NCBI GenBank assembly: GCA_001600455.1
Contig: BCKC01000002.1
Location: 3,114,171 to 3,178,170 of the forward strand
Source of the DNA: Endocalyx cinctus
Taxonomy: Eukaryota > Ascomycota > Sordariomycetes > Amphisphaeriales > Apiosporaceae
Direction of reading: 5' to 3'
DNA length: 64,000 bases
Shown here: positions 1 to 12,234 of the stretch, in pieces
Layout of the letters: every line of letters begins with the position of its first letter
Numbering within the stretch: the first letter of the stretch is position 1
The notes under the pieces: model-generated
Seen by the model: only the letters and a program-made list of their open reading frames with translations
Database searches by the model: none
Told to the model about the DNA's origin: nothing
Position numbers and translations under genes: made by a program

Positions 1-2320
1 TAGACTGATAATGACCTACTTTGAGAACCTCTGCGTTTCAGAATTAGTCGTCTTCCGACACACGACAAAGAATCAAAACAGAAACGGTCAATATCGATAT
101 CATGCGAGGGGATATTGTACGACATACGGGGTGTTAATACCGGCGATGTTTAAAGGTTACGCCAAGACGGCGGCCACGAGTGTTAAGCTTTGCCAAGCAT
201 CGACAGAACGAACAAACAAGCAATTCTTGGAGATACTTGGCGATGAAATGACGAAAGGCTTAAAATATGTTTAGTTCTTGGGGAATTTAGTTGATTCTTA
301 TTTTTTTCTCATTGAAAAGTTTGGATATCTAGCGATAGGAAGAATAGGTAGGATGATACGCGTTTCATGATATTCGCCATCTCTTGCCCCAAGAATAAGA
401 GAGACCCAGACCCTCCGAAGAAATATGATATACGCCTTTAAGTAATTCATAGTAAGTTACCGAATGGGCTTAGTCTCTTTCCAAATAAGTATATGTGAAT
501 TCTGGGCAGTGGGCAGGACTTTACATACGGCCGCTGTGGCGTCTGATTGATAATATTCATGCAGGGAATAATATCAAGTACCCTACTGCGCAGTACATCA
601 AATGTAGGACTCGGGAAGTTTAGGGTTCATCGTAGTAGTTGTTTTCATTGAACCGGCAACTGGAGATGTGATCATGCCGGTACGGAATAGGTACTTGCAG
701 GGCGTGTTGCATTTTCAAGCATACTCTCTCCATCCTTTTACCTTCTTCTTATTACGTTTTACATCCTTTTTTTCTGGTTGTATTGATTGGAATTGAGATG
801 GGATTTAAGCGATGGAGTAGACGATCGGTGGTTAATGAATGATCGCTTTAATTATCTATTTAGTTGGAGGGAAGATGACTTACTACTTAGTGTACCCTAT
901 ACGTGCCTAGGTACTTAAGTACATATAGTTATACGTATTATTCCAGTATAAGTAAGTGTAAATATACCCGTTAAGCACCTACCTACTTAGGTACTTAGTA
1001 CCTAATGCAGTACTTAATAGGTATTATAAGTATAAGGCAATTAAGCACTTAGCATGACTCAATACTTACCTTTAACACAAATCCATTATATACAGTACAT
1101 ACCTAGTCTACTTAAGTACTTAAAGTTATACTAGATAGTTAAAAAAAAAAAAAAAAAGAATTCAAAAACCAATACCTACGTCTTCTCTGTGTTTAATTTA
1201 TTTAGTAAGTAAGTAGAGTATTATCTACAGTGTCTTCTTCCTTTTACGTATACGCCGTAAACATGCAGATAAAAATGCATGTGATATCTTCTCGAAATTC
1301 AAGCGCTGTCCACTGTACATATATTTAACTGTGAAGAGATAGAGAGAGAGTATAGGTACTAATTATACCACTATATAGTATAATATACACTAAGTACTCG
1401 GTAGTATAGGTACATCTCTAGTGTTAATACAGTAGATGCATACCTACATATAGCGTAGTTCAACGTTTTTTTCTCCACTCCAACTTTACTGATTTGGTAC
1501 TAATCTTGTAATATACCTTGTAACCTCTTTTTTTTAATCACCAAAAAGCAACACTCTCCTAACAAATTTAGGGACAAAACTTAACCAATCCCTACTCTCC
1601 AGGCCCCCCCCCCCTTACCCCCCAAATCCCCCCAATCGTATTGCTAATCTGACTCTCTGACTTTGACCCAGACCCAGCTCAGTTAAGCCAGGTTTAGCAT
1701 CCCCCCCCCCAATCCACTTTCATCTCAATCAATCAATTACTTTCACTTCTCCCCCAAATTTCTCCTACCGATACAATTTCTACTGATCTCCCTTGCTTTT
1801 TCGTTCACTTCTGCTAGTTCTACAAACCCAAGACTTCTTCGCTCGGCGCCCAGCCCTTCAGTTCTTTTCTCTACAGAACAATTCAATCCAATCCCCGCTA
1901 CTATTTGCTAACAATCAATAAAATCGTATCGTGATAATAAACTTTTATATCTAGTTCAATATATTCTTTTCGGAGGATAATATACAACGGGAAGACGCGA
2001 AAAATATAAATCAAAAAAAATAAGCGAGAGGGGGGGAAAAGAAGAAAGAAAAAATATTTGTTATTGGTGTCCGACATATTTCTGAGCCATTTGATTCAAC
2101 CTCGATTTCCTTCCTTCCAACCGACGGCAATCCTCTATCGAGTCCGAAATCGACGGTGACGCGATCGAGAAAGACGGGTTTCACGTCTGTAATGCTCTAA
2201 TCGCGCCCGGTAAAGGGCTTATTTAGAGATTCCATGGCGAATATTCTTCGATAACGAGAATCCTCGGTTTAAACGTACTCGCTCGTCGTACGAATACTGT
2301 GTCCTCGTTCCCCTTTTTTG
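1..2320. other. Intergenic region upstream of palH, no gene recognised
   Basis: AT-rich DNA with no ORF that I can link to a family. Positions 880-1130 are dense in TACCTAGGTA / CTTAAGTACTTAAG palindromic words. An A-run lies at about 1140-1157. From about 1590 to 1830 the + strand is C- and CT-rich, and 1980-2060 holds purine-rich stretches. This fits the promoter and long 5' leader of the palH gene that follows. An 87-codon ORF at 11-274 has no recognisable motif and I do not call it a gene. Confidence 0.6.
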
Positions 2321-4600
2321 ATGGTTATGGATTCGCGACATACGTGGCAGCCTAGAGGGTCATCAGATATGGTTTCTCTCGGCACTTCTTGTTCTGCTAT
2401 ACATATTCCTGCAAATGGAGTATTGTCCATTTATGGCGCTACGCCGACGACCTTGACCGCCGCCGCCGTATATTCGCCCCTATGCACCAGTGTTTCCCAG
2501 CCGGTTATAATTGCGAATGGAGGAATTACCATTGACGAGACGTCGTCGCCCACTTCCCCAGGTTTCGAGGATTTACGCGAACCGTTTTACGCCTCCATAT
2601 TTCCACAATGCTATGCTTTGGCTGCGACCACCGTTCTTGCTTACCTCCTTTTGATTATGCTATTCATCGCGCCCAGGTCATTTCTCGACGGCGGTGTCGT
2701 GGTCCTCGGTCGCCGTGGTTTTACGAACGGTCCTTCGAATGGGATCAGCATAGGCGGGCGTCCGTGGCTGCAGAAGGTCGCCGCTTTGACCGTTGCTATC
2801 TCGCTTACTATCGCGACCGCGGATACGTTTCGCGTCGCCGAACATCAATATGCTATCGGCAATCAAGATGCCGTACAACTTCAAGCCGAAGTTTTAGGTG
2901 GCACTCAGTTGAAGGTTATTCAGCTTATATCTGACACTTTTCTGTGGCTTGCTCAAGCCCAAACTCTTATACGATTGTTCCCTCGCCAGAGGGAAAAAGT
3001 GATTATTAAATATACGGCCTTTTCGCTGATCTCGCTGGATGTTATTTTCGGCGCTCTCAACAGTTTCCATTATTCTACTCAGGATTATGGTAGCGCAAGG
3101 CCTCGTAACTTCACCGAGGCCGTACCAGCTCTCAGCTACTTATTTCAATTATCTCTGGGGCTTTTATATGCCGCCTGGGTACTTTATTACGCCCTGATGA
3201 AGAAGCGCTACGCTTTCTATCACCCACTGATGAAAAACATCTGCCTTATGGCTATTCTTTCCATCGTTTCCTTACTTGTTCCCGTTGTTTTCTTCGTTCT
3301 CGACATTGCAGAGCCTGAATTCACAGGATGGGGTGATTATGTGAGGTGGGTCGGTGCGGCTGCAGCTAGTGTGGTAGTGTGGGAGTGGGTGGAACGTATC
3401 GAAGCACTAGAACGAGAAGAAAACAAGGATGGTGTTTTAGGGAGGGAGGTTTTCGATGGCGACGAAATGATAGAAGGATCATCTTCGGATATGTCTTGGT
3501 CTCGACGAAGAAAGAACAGAAACCAGAATGATAACGATGACGGAGGAGAGAGCGGCAATGGTAATGGCAGCGGCAATAACAATGGCAATGGCAATGCGCC
3601 GTCTGGAGGTCGCTCCCATTTATGGCCTGCCATGTCATCCATCGCTAGCCGATACCGATCTAAAACAGAAAACAACCCGGAAAACAAGCGAACGAAACCG
3701 AGCGGTCAGAATGCATCCACTAACAAACAAACGGGCTTCTTCCTGCAGCCACCGTTATGGCCATCCCGGCCTCCACCAACGGCTACGCCGGTAAGCAGAA
3801 CCGACACTGCGAGCGCCGACAGCACCGTCTACGCGGTGCGGTATCTCACGGAGACGACGTCGAGGACAACAGAAGAATTGCCGCCGCGCCCCTCGTCTAG
3901 AAATAACAGTGTTACGTCGACAACGAACTCATCACCGGAACAGATAGAACTTATGCCGGTGGACTCGACGGTGTCCAAGCAGCCTGTGGTGACGGTGAAC
4001 GGAGAGACGGAGGGTTCTCGCAGTCAACTCTTGTCCTTCAACCTGTTCAAGCGCAGTCCTAGAGAACCTCCGGCCGAGGTTCTGCCCCATACGATACCAA
4101 AACCGCCCAAGCCCCAAAGCGACCGGCGGTCGCTGGGTAAGTGGGATATACGGAGTCGGATGGAGGATTTCGCAGCATCGCAAGCAGAACGAATTATAGA
4201 AAGAATGAAACCAACCCCGGATACGGATAGCCTTCCGGTGACGGTTATCCCGGCGCCACCACGTCGCGGTGCGGCTCTCGCCCAACTTCTGGAGGAAGAA
4301 GAACTCCAAACGATAGCAGTGGAGGGGAGTAGAAGCACCGAAATGTCTCCGCGGCCAGTACGAAGTATAAGAAGTTCGACCAACGTTTCGGTTGTCTCGC
4401 CACCGCCATTACAGCAATCGAGAAGCAACGGTGAATTCAATAACGAGTTCTTACACGCAGCCAGGAGACCGAGCGTCCGCACAAACTCAGGCGATACAGT
4501 CTTACCCAGGACGACTATGAATCATGATAGTAACGCTGCAACTTCGTTGGCGGATCCAATCGGAGGTCACGCGGATAGACCTACTCAGGTTCCCCCGTAG
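2321..4600 (+). CDS. palH: PalH/Rim21-type ambient-pH sensor
   Basis: Single-exon gene of 759 codons. PalH/Rim21 is the seven-transmembrane plasma-membrane sensor of the fungal alkaline-pH pathway. It signals through the arrestin PalF and ESCRT to process the transcription factor PacC. Seven hydrophobic segments can be seen between about residues 97 and 360 (near 97-118, 148-170, 198-218, 228-247, 272-292, 307-330, 341-359). Immediately after TM7 comes the family's hallmark cytosolic block WVERIEALEREENKDGVLGR followed by FDGDEM. The remaining C-terminal half (about 380-759) is low-complexity and polar: an Asn/Gly-rich stretch near 405-430, many Ser/Thr and Pro. This matches the disordered PalF-binding tail of the family. 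I start at the ATG at 2321. An ATG at 2327 (MDSRHTW) is equally possible, and the TTG at 2318 is not a plausible start. No intron is needed. Confidence 0.87.
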   Translation: MVMDSRHTWQPRGSSDMVSLGTSCSAIHIPANGVLSIYGATPTTLTAAAVYSPLCTSVSQPVIIANGGITIDETSSPTSPGFEDLREPFYASIFPQCYALAATTVLAYLLLIMLFIAPRSFLDGGVVVLGRRGFTNGPSNGISIGGRPWLQKVAALTVAISLTIATADTFRVAEHQYAIGNQDAVQLQAEVLGGTQLKVIQLISDTFLWLAQAQTLIRLFPRQREKVIIKYTAFSLISLDVIFGALNSFHYSTQDYGSARPRNFTEAVPALSYLFQLSLGLLYAAWVLYYALMKKRYAFYHPLMKNICLMAILSIVSLLVPVVFFVLDIAEPEFTGWGDYVRWVGAAAASVVVWEWVERIEALEREENKDGVLGREVFDGDEMIEGSSSDMSWSRRRKNRNQNDNDDGGESGNGNGSGNNNGNGNAPSGGRSHLWPAMSSIASRYRSKTENNPENKRTKPSGQNASTNKQTGFFLQPPLWPSRPPPTATPVSRTDTASADSTVYAVRYLTETTSRTTEELPPRPSSRNNSVTSTTNSSPEQIELMPVDSTVSKQPVVTVNGETEGSRSQLLSFNLFKRSPREPPAEVLPHTIPKPPKPQSDRRSLGKWDIRSRMEDFAASQAERIIERMKPTPDTDSLPVTVIPAPPRRGAALAQLLEEEELQTIAVEGSRSTEMSPRPVRSIRSSTNVSVVSPPPLQQSRSNGEFNNEFLHAARRPSVRTNSGDTVLPRTTMNHDSNAATSLADPIGGHADRPTQVPP

Positions 4601-5754
4601 ACACTGATTTTCTTGTCTATATTCTGTTTTTGTCTTTCTACGAATTAACGAGAGCGTGCTGATTCTGGTTGGTTTACCCTTTATCTGTTTGTTAAAATTT
4701 TACGGCATTCGCACGGCGTTTGGGTTTAAAACGGCTTTACTCAAAAAAGTGATATCTGGTATCACGTGTCACGTATCCGAACATGACTTTTTTATCTTTG
4801 ATTTTTCATGTCTTGATATAGGAGACTAAATGACGCATAATTTAAATGCGTATGTGCATAAGAAGTCGGCGTTGCATAGTGAGCTAGGGATTGGTTGATT
4901 ATGTTAATATATTTATGTGTATATATAATATATACCTGATCATATAATGGGCGTTGGATTATTTATTATGGAATATCCGCATAGGCAGATAGGTTGAGAT
5001 GATATATACTCTCAACCTCTATTGAATCAAAGAAACATTTATTTATCAAGTATAGAAACTGAATTTTGTTGTATACTATGTATAAATATCTACCTATCTG
5101 TTTATATATTTCGTGACCATCTTATATAAAAGATGGGAGAGGTATATTTACTGAGGCTATTCAAAATAGTGAACACATTGCCACTATACCTACTCTACTA
5201 ACACATATCTAGGTAATGTTAAAAATCTGATGATAAGGGGTTTCTTCGCTGTTTACTTGCCGTAGTATACCGTAATATAGGCCTATAACATTATAAATAT
5301 AGGTGTCTTACTTACTCTGTAAACGGGTTTATACCTTCTAATTGGTTCAATATTATATAATCGAGTACATAAAAAGGGGGGGGAAGGAAATTTTTATTTC
5401 ATTCTAATTTAACCCCACAACGGCGTGGATCAATTCCTTTACATGAATTTGATTATCACCAACACTACCAAAAAAAAAAATATACCGTCATCCTACTCCT
5501 TTTTCTCTCTTCCCTTTTTTTTCTTCTTTTCTTTACTGAGTATAACAACTGTTCTATCCTAGATGACTTCGCTCCTTTAGTTATCTTTGGATTTTGAAAG
5601 AGACCCTGTTGTAATTTATCAGTAATTTATAGTAATATATATCTTATCTCATTATTATTCTTTAAACTTTCTGGTCGCGTCTCTTTTTTTTTCTCTTTGC
5701 TTTTTTTAACACCTTTCTATCTTAGACGCGACTTGTAGTTTCTGATATATCATC
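4601..5754 (+). other. Intergenic region between palH and the ceramide synthase gene
   Basis: AT-rich spacer between two genes in the same direction. No ORF of note. The last 300 bases (5460-5754) are T- and CT-rich on the + strand, typical of a fungal promoter and leader directly before the LAG1 start codon. The first part contains short ATATAT and TTATTTAT words that could act in 3' end formation of palH. Confidence 0.6.
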
Positions 5755-7199
5755 ATGTCGTCTTCGGAGCCATTCCCTTTACTCAACACCTCTGCCGACC
5801 AGCAATCCGCCGCCAATCAAGGAAATGCGCGTCGACGTAGAAAGTCGAGCGGCTTAGGCCAGGAGATTCGTGCCGGCGATACTGGCGCCCCGGGCCTCCA
5901 GACCACCCTCGCCAGCCTTCAAGAGTCTAATGGAACCTCTTCCGATCCCAAGGGTCTCAAGAAAGGCCACAAGCGAAGAAAATCCAAGTCTTTCATACGA
6001 CGCTTCAAACGATTCGCCTTCAAGCATACCTGGTGCATACCCCTGGTCATGCTCTCCGGCTTCCTCTCCCTGTTCGCCGTATACCCGTACCCTTCGAACC
6101 CGATCTACCACTTCATCTTCCTCTCGTACGAGCTCCCTCGCGAACCCGGCGCCGACCCGGACGCCCCGACCCAATACGGCAAGGGCTTGTGGGACATCGC
6201 CTTCGTCGTCTTCTACATGGTCGTCCTGTCCTTCACGCGGGAGCTGATCATGCAGGAGGTGCTGCGGCCGTGGGCCCGGGCCGTCGGCCTATCCCGCCCG
6301 AAGCAGCTGCGCTTCATGGAGCAGATGTACACGGCCATCTACTTCGGCGTCCTGGGCCCGGCAGGCATGTACATCATGAGCCGGACCCCGGTCTGGTACT
6401 TCAACACGCGCGGCATGTACGAGAACTTCCCCCACAAGACCCACGAGGCCTCCTTCAAGTTCTACTACCTCTTCCAAGCCGCCTACTGGGCCCAGCAGGC
6501 CATCGTCCTCGTCCTCGGCGTCGAGAAGCCCCGGAAGGACTTCAAGGAGCTCGTCGGTCACCACGTCGTCAGCTTGATGCTTATCGCTCTGAGCTACCGG
6601 TTCCATTTCACCTACATTGGTCTTGCCGTCTATATCACCCACGATATCAGTGATTTCTTCCTTGCCGTAAGTTAAAAACAAAATATTTATTATATATCAG
6701 ATAAACTTGTAGAAGAAAATGTACATCGGATGCTAACGTATACCCTTTCCAGACGTCTAAATCACTCAACTACCTCGAGCATCCTTTCGTCACCCCGTAT
6801 TTCGTCATTTTCATGGCCGCCTGGACCTATCTCCGCCACTACTTAAACCTCCGCATCATCTGGTCTCTCTTCACCGAGTACAAGACCGTTGGACCCTACG
6901 AGCTCAACTGGGAGACGGGTCAGTATAAGTGCGAGCTGTCTTTCTGGATCACCCTGATTCTGCTCGCCTCGCTCCAAGCCCTGAACATGTTCTGGATGTT
7001 CTTCATCGTCCGGATCGCGTACCGCATCGTGGTGTACGACGTCGTGGAGGACGATCGTTCCGAATACGAGGACGACGAAGAAGAAGACGAGGAGACCAAA
7101 ACCGTCGAGGACGAGAGTCCCGAGAGCAAGCCGTTGCTAAACGGCCGCGAAGACGCCGCCGCCGCCAACGGTACGGTGTCTTCGGAGAAGGCTGACTGA
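5755..7199 (+). CDS. LAG1: Ceramide synthase, LAG1/LAC1 family (TLC domain)
   Basis: Two exons, 5755-6666 and 6753-7199, give 452 residues. The 86-bp intron has GTAAGT, a GCTAAC branch point at about 6732 and an AG at 6751-6752. It falls exactly between codons after FFLA. The enzyme condenses a sphingoid base with acyl-CoA to make ceramide in the endoplasmic reticulum. The N-terminus is basic and soluble (about 1-95). Several membrane spans follow. The diagnostic Lag1 motif is intact: paired histidines at residues 269-270 (GHHVVSLMLIALSYRFHF) and HDISDFFLATSKSLNYL across the splice junction. The C-terminal tail is very acidic (an EDDEEEDEE run), as in yeast Lag1/Lac1. Filamentous fungi usually have two paralogues (LagA and BarA types), and I cannot say which this is. 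Bases 6030-6560 are much richer in G+C than the flanks. Confidence 0.95.
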
Positions 7200-8554
7200 T
7201 TCAATGCGGATCAAGTCTTCACACATACAAAAACTATTTAATGCCTTCATGACATTCGTTTATAATTCACACCCCGAAACCCCCTCGACACATCCTTTAC
7301 GTCTGTCGAGGGTACATGTATGATATAGAGGTTTATTTTTTTAAGCAGGAGCGGCTAAAGAAGAGAGACGCGTTGATGAATAATAATAAAGAAGAAAAAA
7401 AAAAGAAACAGAGAAGTTACTCATCATATATATGTGTGTGCGCGTACGTGTAGGGATACGGTGTGAAGTCATTGCATCCAAGTTCATTGAATGGGGTTTC
7501 GGCGTTTGGGCAGAAAAGGGGAAATTTGCATGAAATCAAGCATATCCCTAGCCAGTCGTTCCCGGCTATAGGATTGGCGTTTTTTTCGATGGCTGTTTTT
7601 TTTTTTCTTCTTACGTCCCTTTCTCGTTGTTTATAACTCTCTTCGGATAAACCAAGCCCTTTTTTTTTACCTTGATCAGATTCACTCGGGGACCAAGAGA
7701 GGATTGGACAGGAAAAGCCAGAAGAAGAAGAAGAAGCTCGTGATACTTGAAACAGGTAGCAAAATGAACTAAGTTGAACCGATGCGTCGGTGGCGTTGTC
7801 AAATATCATGTTTCTCTCAAAGGCTTTGACTGGTTTTGTGTTTACTGGACGTCTCCGGTCAGAACTCGGCTGGTTGTATTTACTGATCACGGGCTTGATA
7901 GGGGAAAGCAAGTGTGAAGAGAGTGACTACTGACACCAAGTCGTTATCTTCATATGAGAATAAATGGAGAGAGAGAGATCGTAGGCGGTTTCCGTCACTT
8001 CCTGGGACCGCATGGAAATACCAAATCATATACTTTCGCTTCACAAGAAAAACCAATAGTTAATAGCAGTCAATACAAGGTTGACTATAAGTAATACCTG
8101 AATCTATGAAAGCGGCGTGACATGCTCTTAGTTTAAGTTCGGATGCTTTGTTTTGTCCCTGGGAATAAATTGTGTTCGGTTCAACTTGGGGAGTGAACAT
8201 CGTTCACATTCTATCTGTCGAGACACCGAAGTCTAGAGAATGATCTGTCGCCGAGAGGTTGAGGTGCCTTGGTTATGATACGGGGGACTACTGGTTGTGT
8301 TAATCTCGTGTATATATATATATATATATCTTGAGCACATCAGAGAAGAGTCTACCAGAGGAAGACAGGTATGCTGATAAGATTTCGTCCCTATTCCGTC
8401 ATTCTCCCCTCTCAACTTGGTAGAGAATCCGTGAAAGGGATGAAGGTTGAACGATGCTGATATGGCTGCTATCAGACCGACCGGCTCTATGAAAGTCTTG
8501 GTGATTACTTTTACTTCTTTTACCTAGGGGAGGATACCGTGATACTACAGTTAA

Positions 8555-8588
<34 letters not shown>

Positions 8589-11500
8589 GCAAGAGATCAC
8601 TCAGCCGGACTAGGCCTCATTCTTGCCCCTGATCGGTGGTTCTGAAGTAGTAGAGTGTTGCTGTTATCCTCTGTCACTTTAACTTTGACGTGATATGAAG
8701 GCGTGATATGAAGAAAGAGGAACTGGAAATAGTTATCCTACCCATTACCTCTCCTTTAACTCATTTTCCTTCCTCTTCTTTGATATTTGATATCAAGCTT
8801 CCTAGGCTACCGGTGATACGAGACGAAAACCCTTCGCTGCTTAGTGCTATTACTTACAGCAGGAGTGTATCTAGTATATCACCCTCTGAGGTTAAGAGCG
8901 TCATGGGTTTTCACCTATGTATCTACATTCGGTATTTCCGACAAAACGAACAAATAAGTATACAGATGTTTATCTTTTATTGTCCTTTCCTAGTCTTATG
9001 ATTCAAACTGTCCATTCTACGTAAGAAAGAAAGATTTTATAGCCGAACATTTCCGCTCCGCACGTATGTAGTTCCGGTAGGGCGGTCCCCAAGAAACGGA
9101 ATCCGATATTCAGGGGGCTGCCGGGGAAACAAAAAAAAAAAAAAAGGAGAGGAGGCTAATGTCCTTCTTCCGCACGGCTTTGAGTATTTTTCTCACACGA
9201 CTAGTTCATACAGACGAGCCGCGGTGCCTATCATGCAAGTGCGATCTGTCTCATTATTTAATAAAACACCGATCGGGTTGGCGAACGGCGGTGCCACTTA
9301 CTCGGTCTCTCTCTTTTCTGGGAGGGGCACAAACTCGTGGGCTTTTTTTTACTATGTATGTATGTATGTATATATGACAATAAAGGACGTAATATCCTAT
9401 CCTTTTTTTTTTTAAGTCGACGCAATACCGTCACCAGACTGTTTTTTTTCTCCAGTACGGTACCGTGGGATCGCAAATATGATGTAAACAAATGACTATC
9501 GAGTCATTTTCCTCCGGTCCTTTCACCTGAAATCACCGCTTTTAAAATCATTACCGTACCAAAAAAAAACTTTAGACCGAAATTCATTTGGACACTAATC
9601 GGACGGCTACTACATATTCTTTTTACCTGTTACCCGCGTAAGCCACCTCAAAAGAGTGCTGGTACAGCGGTATGTATGTAGGGTCCACGGGGTGTTTTGA
9701 TTTTAAGAGCCACATGGGTTTTATTTCCTTCGGGTGGCTGGCTTCCTCTGCCTCTTTTTTTTTTTTTTCGAAGTAGATAATAAATCGGTTTGGTGAATGG
9801 AAGATAGCCGACGAAACCAAAACGAGTACATACATAAGAGAGTTTTTTAACAAATTTTGCGCACCGCCTCGGCTCCTGTTACTGACCGGTAAGTATTCGG
9901 CAGAGTTATTACTTCTCTTGGAACTAGCTTCCGAGGCATCGACCCGACAAAAAAAAAATCCTCTTCTGGGTCTTTCTCTTACATAGTACGTAGATATTAT
10001 AGGTCGTCTTATTATCTCTTTGTCTCCTTTATTCAACTACCCTACTATATTTACCCTATTCCCTATAGTAGAGTATATAGCTAAGAGATTGTACGCGCGC
10101 CCACACACGTGATATACGAACTATCCATGGACAGGAGTTCTTGATTATAAGAGACTTACCGTTCGGTAGTTCGTGACAACCATGGTAACGACGACGATGG
10201 TCAAGGCAAAAAAGCAGCTTTTTCATGTGGGTTTTCGTGCCCCCCTCTCGCCTCCCCTTAAAAGAGCCCCCTTACGACCCTAGGTAAATTAGTGTAATGT
10301 GACTAAACTCCACCTTTTATCTGGTCTCCTCTATTTCAACTATTGAACATTAAGACGTAAAATAAGATAAAGTCCCCGATTTTGATTTATTCGTTTTCTT
10401 TTGTTTGATCCCAGCACTATACCTATAGCTACTGTATATCAGAGAGAGAGAGAAAAGAAGAAGGTTGGAAGCTATGACGTACTGACTAGATTCAGTTAAG
10501 GTCAAAAACAAAAAGGGACAAAATGAAACGGGGTTTTTTAACGAACAGACCAACAAAAAATAAAAATAAATAAATAAAGTATATACGTATAAACGGGGAG
10601 GTAGACTTATCCTATTTATCCTATTTCTTACACGAACTGTGACGCAAGGAGAAACGAACCTCAAACTTAAGAACAAGAAAAAAAAAAAAAGGGGNGGGGG
10701 GTTTGTTGGTGAAGGGGAAGGGTTTAAAGCAACCGAACAAATTCATGAGTATTTTTAGTACCGTACCTTGATTTTTTCGCTGGATCTTGGAATTCTCTTC
10801 CGATCTTCATATTTACCGGCAAATTTAAAACAAAGTTAAAAAGTACTACGCAGTAACGGTAGCATCACTTTTTTTTTTTTTTTTTTCTTTCTCCTCTGTG
10901 GGGGGGTTTCCGTATAGTGTAGTATAGTATAGTTTACGTGAACATTTTAAGGGTAACGAAGCTAAACGAAAAGGAATAAAAACCATTTGCAAATAGTCTC
11001 CATCTGCTTCTCCAGTCACCATGTAACGGCGTCGTTTATGTAGCCCTTAGGTGGAGATCTGGGAACACCCTCCCGAAAAGAAAAGAAAAAGACGAACAAA
11101 AAAAAAAAAAGAAAAAGGTTGGTTTACTATGGATTACTTGTTTTTACCATGCCAACATGCCTCCGGTTGTCCATCGGGGAGGTATTTTTGTATCTTGCCT
11201 CTAAATTGGATCCGGTGATGTAATTAGTCTTGTGCACCTTCAATAATCCGCCATCGTAAGAAAAAGGATGGGGATCAAATGACGAGAAGAAAACGTAAGC
11301 AGATCGTTCGTGTTATTATGCGTCTACAGTATACGAGCTCCTTTTTTTAAGGGGGGAAGAAAAAGAGAAAGATAGAAAAGAAAAGAGACACAGTGACACC
11401 ATACAAGGAAACACGAAGTCATGTTAGTTTTGAAATGGGGATTTCTCCAGTATTTTCGAGTCCCTGTCTGTTGGGAGCACAGAAACATACATACACAATG

Positions 11501-12234
11501 TAGGCAAACGTAATTGTGTAAGCCTCTTTTTTTTTTTTTTTTTTTTTTGCCACAGCAATCTATGGAGATAGAATAGATCAAGCACCCATTATAGCCTGAC
11601 TCAATTTTCCAAGCTCTAGAAACTCATTCATAACACTTGATACGATGTGATAACAACAAACAGAAAATAAAAAACAATAAGAAAGAAAAGGAAAAAAAGA
11701 CAGACAGATAAGACCGCCTAAAGAGATCATGTGTCCATAAAGTCAAACGGCCTCCCTTTTCCTTGTCGCGTGTATCTCATTTGTTGACCTATGACATTAG
11801 AGTATTACCCCCATCCCCTCATCAATTCGTTCCTTTTTTTCTCTCTTCTGTATCATGGTAAGAGATGAATCCGAGGTGTGTTGATTATGAATTATAATAT
11901 GTGCAAAGAAAAAAGAAGAAAAGCCGGGAAGATTATAAAAGACGGTAGGAACAAGAAGAAAAAAAAAAATTCCGTAGTCTTTTGGTATCGTGAAATCCGA
12001 AACATTGCAAATGCTTGCACTACACGCAAGCCCCCCTCCCCTGGCGTGTAGAAAACCTTTTTTTTTATGTTTAAACCCCTCCAACGCCATTGCAATGCAG
12101 AGTGCACTCACTCGTCGAGAAATCATCATGTTGAGTTTGTGAACCGTATGTATGTACCTTATTAAACTGAAATCCATTGTTATACTCGTAATTAGAGGAC
12201 CTTGTTTTGAAATTTTTGTGATCCATTAGTTTAG
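7200..12234. other. 5 kb intergenic region with microsatellites, no gene recognised
   Basis: No ORF here resembles a known family. The longest (7417-7911, minus, 164 codons) reads through simple-sequence stretches and has no motif. The region holds many poly-A/T runs (about 9133-9145, 9759-9769, 10871-10886, 11527-11548), two AT microsatellites (8311-8329 and 8557-8587), and one ambiguous base at 10695 inside a G run. The left end is the 3' flank of the ceramide synthase gene and the right end is the 3' flank of the ABC transporter gene, so neither promoter lies here. Confidence 0.6.
8557..8587. repeat. (AT)n microsatellite
   Basis: Uninterrupted alternating A and T for about 31 bases. A shorter (TA)n tract lies 230 bp upstream at 8311-8329. 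Both are in non-coding DNA. Confidence 0.95.

Noticed and set aside
7417..7911. 164-codon minus-strand ORF after the ceramide synthase gene
   Set aside because: It reads through microsatellite and poly-A/T sequence and has no family resemblance.
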